NCBI GenBank assembly: GCA_903854175.1 | Contig: CAINVQ010000114.1 | Location: 1 to 7,933, forward strand | Source of the DNA: an uncultured Actinomycetes bacterium | GTDB lineage: Bacteria > Actinomycetota > Acidimicrobiia > Acidimicrobiales > RAAP-2 | Length of the DNA stretch: 7,933 nt | Reading direction: 5' to 3' | In this document: one piece after another, positions 1 to 5,801 of the stretch | Layout of the letters: every line of letters begins with the position of its first letter | Position numbering within the stretch: the first letter of the stretch is position 1 | The notes under the pieces: generated by a model | Told to the model about the DNA's origin: nothing | Database searches by the model: none | The model's input: only the letters and a program-made list of their open reading frames with translations | Position numbers and translations under genes: made by a program

Positions 1-2
1 AC

Positions 3-614
3 GCCGCACTTCGCACCATGTTCCAGAAAGCTCGTGAAGCCTCAGTTCCACTCGACACTATTGAGCGCGCTGTTAAGCGTGGAACTGGTGAACTCGAAGG
101 TGTTCGCTATGAAGCAATTAGCTACGAAGGCTACGGTCAGGGCGGCGTGGCAATCATTGTTGAAACACTGAGTGATAATCGAAATCGCACCAGTGCAGAG
201 ATCAAGCACGCCTTTTCTAAGAACGGTGGAAATATTGCTGAGCCGGGTGCTGTTTCCTGGCAATTTGATCGCAAGGGAATTATTGAAGTACAAGGACCTA
301 TTGACGAAGATCAACTTCTTGAATGGGTTATGGAAGCAGGTGGTGAAAACTTCACACCAAACGCAGACAACTTCTTTATAACAACTGACCCGACAGAAGT
401 AGGAAAGGTTAGAGACGCCCTTGAAGGATTCGGTGTAAAAGTCTTGTCCGCAGACCTCACATTGGTAGCTCAGAACTCAATTCCATTGACGGACAAAGTT
501 GAAGCCCACAAGCTTCTTCGCCTCATGGACGCGATTGACGACCATGATGATGTCCAGAATGTTTTCGCTAATTTCGACATTTCTGATGAAATTCTTGCCT
601 CATACGAGGGCTAA
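3..614 (+). CDS. yebC: YebC/TACO1-family protein, 5' partial
   Basis: The reading frame is already open at the left edge, so the gene enters from outside. 203 residues are visible, and roughly 50 N-terminal residues are missing against a usual length near 250. Family hallmarks seen: a KAREASVP..TIERAVKRG stretch at the visible start, YEGYG at about nt 120-134, the NRNRT motif at 177-191, and GGNIAEPGAVSWQF at 225-266. An acidic C-terminal part follows. Members are cytoplasmic; they were long annotated as transcriptional regulators, and more recent work ties the family to translation of difficult peptide sequences. The sequence alone does not decide between these roles. Position just before ruvC is the classical neighbourhood of yebC. 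The TAA stop at 612-614 lies inside an inverted repeat listed separately. Family assignment is very secure; function is less so. Confidence 0.95.
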   Translation, partial: AALRTMFQKAREASVPLDTIERAVKRGTGELEGVRYEAISYEGYGQGGVAIIVETLSDNRNRTSAEIKHAFSKNGGNIAEPGAVSWQFDRKGIIEVQGPIDEDQLLEWVMEAGGENFTPNADNFFITTDPTEVGKVRDALEGFGVKVLSADLTLVAQNSIPLTDKVEAHKLLRLMDAIDDHDDVQNVFANFDISDEILASYEG

Positions 615-633
615 TTCCTAGCAATTAGGCCCT
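607..633 (+). terminator. Terminator-like hairpin over the yebC stop codon
   Basis: Bases 607-616 (AGGGCTAATT) can pair with 623-633 (AATTAGGCCCT), leaving G629 bulged. This gives a 10-bp stem with a 6-nt loop (617-622). The stem includes the yebC stop codon at 612-614. No T-run follows (next bases TAGGGCTGTAG), so it is not a textbook intrinsic terminator. Hairpins without U-tracts have been proposed as terminators or 3' stabilisers in Actinomycetota. The position between a gene end and a putative promoter for ruvC supports a boundary role, but this is inference. Confidence 0.5.
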
Positions 634-641
634 TAGGGCTG

Positions 642-647
642 TAGTAT
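642..647 (+). promoter_or_regulatory. -10 box (TAGTAT) of a leaderless-type ruvC promoter
   Basis: TAGTAT fits the actinobacterial -10 pattern TANNNT and ends 7 nt before the ruvC ATG at 655. With the usual spacing, transcription would begin at or one base before the start codon. There is no purine-rich Shine-Dalgarno site in the bases directly before ATG, which agrees with a leaderless mRNA. No convincing -35 hexamer is visible; the expected place (around 619-624) falls inside the yebC hairpin. Confidence 0.5.
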
Positions 648-654
648 CGAACGT

Positions 655-1167
655 ATGTTCGTACTCGGAATCGACCCAGGATTGACCCGATGTGGCTACG
701 GCCTGGTCGAGGGGTCCTTTGACGGTCTTGAATCTTTCCGTGCAATTAAGGCCGGTGTCGTAGAAACTGACCCATCAACTCCAGTTGAAAAGCGACTTAG
801 TCAGTTACTCGTAGAACTCCGCGACCTCATGGATGAAACGAAGCCAGACGCTGTTGTTGTTGAGCGGGTTTTCTATCAACGAAACGCCAAGACTGCTATT
901 CCGGTGGCGCAGGCTAGTGGCGTAGCTGTTGCCCTTGCTGGTGCAATTGATATTCCAGTTCGACAGTTCACCGCTCAAGAAGTAAAGCTCGCGGTGACGG
1001 GTTATGGAGCGGCAGGAAAACTTCAGGTGCAAGAAATGGTTGCAAAGCTCTGCGGGCTCGCCGAAATACCTAAACCCGCTGACGCCGCTGATGCACTCGC
1101 ATTAGCGATTACATACTTCATGATTGTTCGTACTGAACAGCGTTATTTGAATGTGAGTACGTCGTGA
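655..1167 (+). CDS. ruvC: Crossover junction endodeoxyribonuclease RuvC
   Basis: This 170-residue protein is the resolvase that cuts Holliday junctions symmetrically during recombinational repair, acting with RuvAB. It has the RNase H-like fold signature GIDPGLTRCGYG at residues 5-16. The four acidic catalytic residues appear to be D7, E70 (in VVVER), D143 and D146 (in PADAADALAL). Length matches the family (E. coli 173). The basic/glycine-rich VTGYGAAGKLQVQEMV segment (114-129) matches the DNA-binding region. The ATG start gives the standard N-terminus directly at the first beta strand and follows a TANNNT box. Its TGA stop overlaps the ruvA GTG by four bases, so ruvA is probably translationally coupled. 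All key residues are present, so an active enzyme is expected. Confidence 0.97.
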   Translation: MFVLGIDPGLTRCGYGLVEGSFDGLESFRAIKAGVVETDPSTPVEKRLSQLLVELRDLMDETKPDAVVVERVFYQRNAKTAIPVAQASGVAVALAGAIDIPVRQFTAQEVKLAVTGYGAAGKLQVQEMVAKLCGLAEIPKPADAADALALAITYFMIVRTEQRYLNVSTS

Positions 1168-1736
1168 TTGGTTGGCTCTCTGGTCACGTACTTCACCATC
1201 AGAACAACGGAACCATAGTTCTTGACGTTCACGGAGTTGGATACGAAGTGCACGTTGCTGCTGGCGAAGAATTCAGCACGGGTCAGGCACTCGAATTATT
1301 TATTTATACCGTTGTACGAGATGATGCGATTGTTCTCTACGGCTTCAAGTCCTACTCGGATCGTGAATTCTTTGAGTTACTGCTCGTCACTCCGGGTGTT
1401 GGCCCTTCTACTGCGCTCGCGGCACTTAGAACAATGAGCACTGATGAAATCGCCGGTGCAATTGAAGCTGGAGACACCAAGAGGATTTCTCAAATACCTG
1501 GAATCGGTCCGAAGACTGCAAGTCGAATTGTTCTTGAGCTAAAGGGCAAAGTGTTTGCAGCATCAAAGTATGAGAAGACATCGCAGACATCAGCAAAGTC
1601 CAGTGCCATTGAAGATGCACTGCGAGGACTTGGTTACAGCGCTCAAGAAATCAGCCAGGCACTTGATGGAGCTGATCTACCTGATGATGAAGCGACAGCG
1701 CTGCGTGAAGCGCTACAACTGCTGAGGCGTAAATGA
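1164..1736 (+). CDS. ruvA: Holliday junction DNA helicase subunit RuvA
   Basis: This 190-residue protein binds four-way junctions as a tetramer and loads the RuvB motor. Domain I (about 1-63) is an OB fold beginning MIGWLSG and ending with VVRDDAIVLYGF; D53/D54 sit where the acidic pin (E55/D56 in E. coli) is found. Domain II (about 70-130) carries two helix-hairpin-helix motifs, TPGVGPSTALAAL and IPGIGPKTASRIVLEL. A Ser/Thr/Lys-rich linker (about 133-147) leads to domain III (148-190, AIEDALRGLGYSAQEISQAL...), which contacts RuvB. The start is GTG at 1164, overlapping the ruvC stop in GTGA. The start is chosen because it gives the canonical MI.. N-terminus. The gene ends in an ATGA overlap with ruvB. 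Confidence 0.97.
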   Translation: MIGWLSGHVLHHQNNGTIVLDVHGVGYEVHVAAGEEFSTGQALELFIYTVVRDDAIVLYGFKSYSDREFFELLLVTPGVGPSTALAALRTMSTDEIAGAIEAGDTKRISQIPGIGPKTASRIVLELKGKVFAASKYEKTSQTSAKSSAIEDALRGLGYSAQEISQALDGADLPDDEATALREALQLLRRK

Positions 1737-2773
1737 GTCGTAGAGACATTGATTTAACCCAAATTGAGCAGAGTGTTGTAGCTCCGGTTGCGAGCGTTCA
1801 AGAACGCCAAGTTGAGGTTTCACTCCGTCCGTTATCTCTGCACGAGTTCGTGGGGCAGCGAGAGCTTGTTCGTCACTTGGAAATTGTTCTGGGTTCTGCG
1901 AAGTCTCGCGGTCAAACTGTTGACCACTTGTTGTTTGCTGGCCCTCCAGGACTTGGCAAAACTTCACTCGCCAGCATCGTTGCATCAGAAATGGGATCTG
2001 GACTTCGTATTACATCTGGACCAGTGCTTTCTCGACCTGGAGACATTGCTGCTCTCTTGACGGATCTTCAAGATGGCGATGTTTTGTTCATTGATGAAAT
2101 TCACCGACTCTCTCGTGCAGTGGAAGAAGTGCTCTATCCAGCAATGGAAGATCATCGACTTGATGTAATGATTGGCCGTGGTCCATCTGCAAGATCTATT
2201 CGACTAGAACTTCCGAATTTCACTTTGGTTGGAGCCACCACTAGAACAGGACTAGTCGCCGCTCCACTACGAGACAGATTCGGGTTCATTGGTCAGCTTG
2301 ACCTCTATGACATCGATGAACTCAAAATAATTGTTGAGCGCTCGGCAAAGCTTCTCGAGGTGCAACTCTCAGGAGATGCAGCTCATTCAATAGCAAGTCG
2401 TAGTCGTGGAACTCCAAGAATTGCCAATAGGTTGCTTCGTCGAGTTCGTGACTTTGCTGCGGTTAAAGAGCACAAAATTATTACAACTGAAATCGCAATT
2501 GAAGCCCTTGAACTTTTTGGTGTCGATGTTTATGGACTGGACAAGATTGACCGTCGAATCCTTGGTCTTCTTTGTGATCAGTTCTCCAGCCAGCCTGTTG
2601 GCTTAACTACATTGGCGCATGCATGTGGAGAAGAGCCTTCAACAGTTGAAGATGCCTATGAGCCATATTTGCTTCGAGAGGGGCTCCTAATCCGTACCCC
2701 TCGAGGGCGTGTCGCAACTGAACGTGCGTTCAATCACCTTGGAATAAAGCCTCGTGGAGGGGGATTGGTCTAG
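1733..2773 (+). CDS. ruvB: Holliday junction branch migration ATPase RuvB
   Basis: This 346-residue AAA+ motor forms hexameric rings on DNA arms flanking RuvA and drives branch migration by ATP hydrolysis. Seen in order: a short variable N-terminus; LRPLSLHEFVGQ at 31-42; Walker A GPPGLGKT at 70-77; Walker B LFIDEIH at 118-124; sensor 1 GATTR at 167-171; LRDRFG at 179-184, holding the arginine-finger region; sensor 2 SRGTPRIANRLLRR at 224-237. The C-terminal winged-helix domain (PVGLTTLAHACGEE to TPRGRVAT, about 288-329) binds DNA. Length is normal (E. coli 336). The ATG at 1733 overlaps the ruvA stop (ATGA), with GAGG at 1724-1727 as ribosome binding site. All catalytic motifs are intact. 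Confidence 0.98.
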   Translation: MSRRDIDLTQIEQSVVAPVASVQERQVEVSLRPLSLHEFVGQRELVRHLEIVLGSAKSRGQTVDHLLFAGPPGLGKTSLASIVASEMGSGLRITSGPVLSRPGDIAALLTDLQDGDVLFIDEIHRLSRAVEEVLYPAMEDHRLDVMIGRGPSARSIRLELPNFTLVGATTRTGLVAAPLRDRFGFIGQLDLYDIDELKIIVERSAKLLEVQLSGDAAHSIASRSRGTPRIANRLLRRVRDFAAVKEHKIITTEIAIEALELFGVDVYGLDKIDRRILGLLCDQFSSQPVGLTTLAHACGEEPSTVEDAYEPYLLREGLLIRTPRGRVATERAFNHLGIKPRGGGLV

Positions 2774-2792
2774 GTCGGTGCTGTTTTGCGAC

Positions 2793-2798
2793 TAGGGT
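2793..2798 (+). promoter_or_regulatory. Possible -10 box (TAGGGT) for yajC-secD-secF
   Basis: The 54-bp ruvB-yajC gap contains TAGGGT, which fits TANNNT and would give a leader of about 20-25 nt ahead of the yajC ATG at 2828. No -35 element at good spacing is visible, and such a short degenerate hexamer can occur by chance. Read-through from ruvCAB is an equally possible source of transcript. Confidence 0.3.
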
Positions 2799-2814
2799 TT
2801 CGTTGTCTATTGAC

Positions 2815-2820
2815 GGAGGA
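2815..2820 (+). promoter_or_regulatory. Strong Shine-Dalgarno site (GGAGGA) deciding the yajC start
   Basis: GGAGGA ends 7 nt before the ATG at 2828, ideal spacing. It fixes the yajC start there rather than at the in-frame TTG at 2786, which would place this site inside the coding region. Confidence 0.8.
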
Positions 2821-2827
2821 AATTCAT

Positions 2828-3154
2828 ATGTTCGCAGCTTCATCATCCGGTGGTTCTTCATCCATCCTCATTATCTATGTGGTGGTTTTTGGAGGCATCT
2901 ACTTCTTTTACCTACGCCCACGCCGTAAAAAGCAGGCTGCTGCTCGAGCCGAGGCTCGACAGACTGAAATTGGTGTTCGCTACCAAACAATCGGTGGGCT
3001 CGTTGGCACAGTTGTGAAGACAACTGACGAATTTGTAACTCTTCGTACTGCGAGTGGCGTTGAACTTGACTTCATCCCAACTGCAATTGCCCGTCGTTTC
3101 GACCCAGCACCAGTGGCTGGTTCATCTGATGACGAGACAGAAGGCGACAAGTAG
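2828..3154 (+). CDS. yajC: Preprotein translocase accessory subunit YajC
   Basis: This 108-residue single-span membrane protein associates with SecD and SecF in the accessory complex of the Sec translocon. A short Ser/Gly-rich N-terminus (residues 1-11) is followed by one hydrophobic segment (about 12-28, ILIIYVVVFGGIYFFY). Then comes the basic family motif YLRPRRKKQ (28-36), matching the usual RPQ.K.. signature. A small cytoplasmic domain with GVRYQTIGGLVGTVVKTTDEFVTL (49-72) is typical of YajC. The tail is acidic (DDETEGDK). The ATG is chosen because of the well-spaced GGAGGA. secD begins two bases after the TAG stop, so the genes are co-transcribed. YajC is often dispensable; its exact role in export is not settled. 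Confidence 0.95.
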   Translation: MFAASSSGGSSSILIIYVVVFGGIYFFYLRPRRKKQAAARAEARQTEIGVRYQTIGGLVGTVVKTTDEFVTLRTASGVELDFIPTAIARRFDPAPVAGSSDDETEGDK

Positions 3155-3156
3155 TA

Positions 3157-4680
3157 ATGGCATCACAAGTTGGTTCAAAGCGGTCAATGATCGTCAGTCT
3201 GACCCTTGCAATCGTTATTTCGTTTGGCTCACTCATTGCAACCCTGAGTCTGGGCTGGGGTCCAAAGCTTGGACTTGACCTTGCTGGTGGTCTTTCTGTT
3301 GTTTACAAACCATCAACACCAGCGACATTGGCTGAAATGCAAGAAGTTGTAACTGTGCTTTCTAACCGAGTAAATGGACTTGGTGTTTCTGGAGCGACAG
3401 TAAATCTTCAAGGAACGAATGTTGTTGTCAGCATTCCTGGTGTTAGCGACGCTCGTACGGTGCTCGCTGCAGTTGGACAGACCGCTCAGCTCTTGTTCCG
3501 TCCGGTGCTTGCATCTGTTGGAACATCGAAGAAATTAGTTGATATTGGAACGCAACAAATTCCTAATCCTTCAGCTAAGTATCTGATGAGTGCTGCGAAC
3601 TTAAACGTGCAGCAAGCCTCGAACACGGCTGCAGGGTTCTTAGAGAATACGATTCCACCAGATCCGATGTATGCAGGTGTAGCAAATACAAAGCCAGCCA
3701 ACGACATCGCTACATCAAATGTAATTTTGCCAGTTCTTAATGGTGGCGGAGCTCGTTACCTTCTGGGACCAGCTCAACTAACTGGAACTGCAATTAAAAA
3801 AGCATTCGCTCAGCAAGATCAAGCTGGCGCATGGGTTGTTAGTTACACACTTACTTCTGCAGGTTCACCACAGTGGGACCAAGTTGCTCAGCAGAACTTC
3901 CACCAGCTTGTTGCGATTGAACTCGATGGTGTAATTCAGTCGGCTCCAATTATTCAGCCAACACAATCAACGTTCTCCAGTTTTGGTGGTTCTGGACAGA
4001 TTTCTGGATCATTCACACAAACGAGTGCAAAGAACCTGGCTCTTGCAATGAACTTTGGTGCACTCCCAGTTCGTCTAGTTCCTCTTTCGACACAGACTGT
4101 TTCGCCAACTCTTGGTCACAGTGCACTTGTTGCAGGTCTTGGCGCTGGTCTAGTTGGACTCGCACTCGTACTTCTCTACACAATCCTTTACTACCGTGCA
4201 CTTGGTCTAGTAATTATTTTGGGTCTTCTAGTAACTGCAGCACTGCTTTGGGCAATCATTTCTGCCCTTGCACACACTGCCTTTGCACCGAGCTTCAACT
4301 TGGCAGGTGTTACCGGATTAATTGTGTCAATTGGAATTACCGTCGACAGTTACATTGTTTACTTCGAGCGACTGAAAGATGAGGCTCGAGCGGGTAGATC
4401 TGTTCGATCCTCGGTTGACCGTGGATTTAGATCAGCTTGGCGAACAGTTCTTGCTGCTGACACTGTGAGTCTTCTAGCTGCTGTGTTGCTCTACCTAATT
4501 GCAGTTGGTGACGTTCGAGGATTCGCGTTCTTCCTTGGGCTCTCAACATTGCTCGACATTGTCATTACGTGGTACTTCACTCGTCCGTTAGTAGTTCTGC
4601 TTGGACGACGTGGATCGAGCAGCACATCTGCTCTTTCTCTTGCCGCCGGAATCCAATCTGGAGGTAATGAGAATGAGTAG
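3157..4680 (+). CDS. secD: Protein translocase subunit SecD
   Basis: This 507-residue RND-type membrane protein works with SecF to pull exported proteins across using the proton-motive force. It has a first membrane helix at about 11-33, then the conserved GLDLAGG motif (39-45). A large extracytoplasmic P1 region (about 46-320) contains LSNRVNGLGVSG and LVAIELDGVIQSAPII. Five further membrane helices follow (roughly 322-345, 348-372, 381-402, 430-450, 455-478). The D4 motif around residue 388-410 (GLIVSIGITVDSYIVYFERL) keeps the membrane aspartate D397 expected in the proton path. The actinobacterial form of this motif commonly reads DS rather than DAN. The protein is shorter than E. coli SecD (615), mainly in P1. 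It starts two bases after yajC; an AGAAGG at 3139-3144 is a weak, distant ribosome site. The 3' end overlaps secF by 8 bp. Confidence 0.97.
   Translation: MASQVGSKRSMIVSLTLAIVISFGSLIATLSLGWGPKLGLDLAGGLSVVYKPSTPATLAEMQEVVTVLSNRVNGLGVSGATVNLQGTNVVVSIPGVSDARTVLAAVGQTAQLLFRPVLASVGTSKKLVDIGTQQIPNPSAKYLMSAANLNVQQASNTAAGFLENTIPPDPMYAGVANTKPANDIATSNVILPVLNGGGARYLLGPAQLTGTAIKKAFAQQDQAGAWVVSYTLTSAGSPQWDQVAQQNFHQLVAIELDGVIQSAPIIQPTQSTFSSFGGSGQISGSFTQTSAKNLALAMNFGALPVRLVPLSTQTVSPTLGHSALVAGLGAGLVGLALVLLYTILYYRALGLVIILGLLVTAALLWAIISALAHTAFAPSFNLAGVTGLIVSIGITVDSYIVYFERLKDEARAGRSVRSSVDRGFRSAWRTVLAADTVSLLAAVLLYLIAVGDVRGFAFFLGLSTLLDIVITWYFTRPLVVLLGRRGSSSTSALSLAAGIQSGGNENE
4660..4665 (+). promoter_or_regulatory. 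Shine-Dalgarno site (GGAGGT) selecting the secF start
   Basis: GGAGGT lies inside the secD 3' end. Two in-frame ATGs follow, at 4667 (1 nt away, too close) and 4673 (7 nt away, ideal). The spacing favours 4673. Confidence 0.75.
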
Positions 4681-5782
4681 TGAAACAAAGACACCAGGAC
4701 GCTTTGGTCGTCTCTACCGTGGTCTAACAACTGTTGACTTCGTTGGACGAAAGAAAATCTGGTTCTCGATCTCAGTTGCGGTAATCATTATTGGTCTCGG
4801 ATCACTCTCAATTCGTGGTTTCAATCTTGGAATTGAATTCAAGGGTGGAAGCACCTGGGAAGTTCTTGCTCCAAACTCTTCAATTTCGCAGATGACTACG
4901 GCGGTTGAAAAAGCTGGGCTTACTAACCCGATTGTCCAAAAGCTTGGAAGTAAGACGTATCAAGTTTCAGGTGACCTCAACTCACTTTCACAAGAACAAC
5001 AGGTGACCGTCACAAACAACATTGCTCAAGCAATGGCTACAACTGCTGGAGTTAGCTTCAATCAGGTCTCCACTAGCAGCATTGGGCCAACGTGGGGAAG
5101 TGGAATTACAAAGCGTGCTTTAGAAGCACTCATTGTGTTCTTCATTGCTGTTGTTGGATACATTGCAATGCGATTTGAGCCAAAGATGGCTTGGGCGGCA
5201 TTTGTTGCAATGGTGCACGACCTTCTTGTAACCGTTGGTGTCTATTCGATTTTGGGCTTTCAGATCACACCAGACACCGTTATTGCAATCTTGACAATCC
5301 TTGGTTACTCGCTCTACGACACAGTTGTTGTATTCGACCGAGTACGTGACAACACATCTGGAGTTCTTAAGTCTGGTGACATGTCATACGGCGAGATGGT
5401 CAACCTTTCAATGAACCAAACTCTTGCTCGATCCATCAACACATCGCTGGTTGCTATTTTGCCAGTGCTTTCTGTGTTGGTTGTTGGTGCATACATCTTG
5501 GGCGCAACAACACTTCAGAACTATGGACTTGCCCTCTTCGTTGGACTTCTCAGTGGTGCATACTCTTCAATCTTCATTGCGAGTCCTCTTCTTGCTCTTA
5601 TGAAGGAACGCGAACCAAGATTCAAGGATCTCGCTAATCGTGCACGTGATCGCCAAGAACGTTTAGTAATGACACCAGCTTCTGCAGCTCGAATTGGTTC
5701 AGATGCCTCACAGCGTCAATCACAGTCAAGCTCAACCCGCACTGGAATTACCCCACGCGCCAGAAAGCAAAAACGTCGTTAA
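4673..5782 (+). CDS. secF: Protein translocase subunit SecF
   Basis: This 369-residue protein is the partner of SecD in the Sec accessory complex. It has a first membrane helix at about 29-48 followed by the conserved GIEFKGGSTWEV (53-64). A compact extracytoplasmic domain (about 65-145) ends with SSIGPTWGSGIT. Five further helices lie at roughly 149-167, 173-194, 200-220, 258-279 and 284-308. The F4 signature GYSLYDTVVVFDRVRDN (211-227) carries D216 and D222, and the SMNQTLARSINTS stretch (246-258) is strongly family-like. A cytoplasmic tail rich in Arg/Lys, Ser and Gln ends in PRARKQKRR. The start is set by GGAGGT at 4660-4665; the coding region overlaps secD by 8 bp, suggesting coupled synthesis of the two partners. 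The tail style resembles Acidimicrobiia as I recall them. Confidence 0.97.
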   Translation: MSSETKTPGRFGRLYRGLTTVDFVGRKKIWFSISVAVIIIGLGSLSIRGFNLGIEFKGGSTWEVLAPNSSISQMTTAVEKAGLTNPIVQKLGSKTYQVSGDLNSLSQEQQVTVTNNIAQAMATTAGVSFNQVSTSSIGPTWGSGITKRALEALIVFFIAVVGYIAMRFEPKMAWAAFVAMVHDLLVTVGVYSILGFQITPDTVIAILTILGYSLYDTVVVFDRVRDNTSGVLKSGDMSYGEMVNLSMNQTLARSINTSLVAILPVLSVLVVGAYILGATTLQNYGLALFVGLLSGAYSSIFIASPLLALMKEREPRFKDLANRARDRQERLVMTPASAARIGSDASQRQSQSSSTRTGITPRARKQKRR

Positions 5783-5789
5783 CGGCCGG

Positions 5790-5795
5790 TAGGCT
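5790..5795 (+). promoter_or_regulatory. -10 box (TAGGCT) of a leaderless-type rel promoter
   Basis: TAGGCT in the 19-bp secF-rel gap fits TANNNT and ends 6 nt before the rel ATG at 5802. That puts the expected transcription start on the A of the ATG. No good Shine-Dalgarno sequence precedes this ATG. No clear -35 hexamer is seen upstream within the secF 3' end. The same arrangement stands before ruvC. Confidence 0.55.
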
Positions 5796-5801
5796 GGATG
5801 T

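Noticed and set aside
2786..2827. Upstream in-frame TTG start for yajC adding 14 residues
   Set aside because: The extension has no family similarity that I recognise and would place the ideal GGAGGA site inside the gene; ATG 2828 fits better.
2944..2959. 6-bp inverted repeat (TCGAGC..GCTCGA) inside yajC
   Set aside because: Short and explained by the Ala/Arg/Glu codons of that segment; not distinguishable from chance.
4601..4672. Longer secF from an in-frame alternative start at 4601
   Set aside because: It would overlap secD by 80 bases with no ribosome site; the N-terminus from 4673 looks like normal SecF.
4491..4730. 79-codon antisense open frame across the secD-secF junction
   Set aside because: Fully overlaps two certain genes, shows no recognisable domain, and is a likely shadow of their codon use. 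The same holds for the other minus-strand frames in the window.
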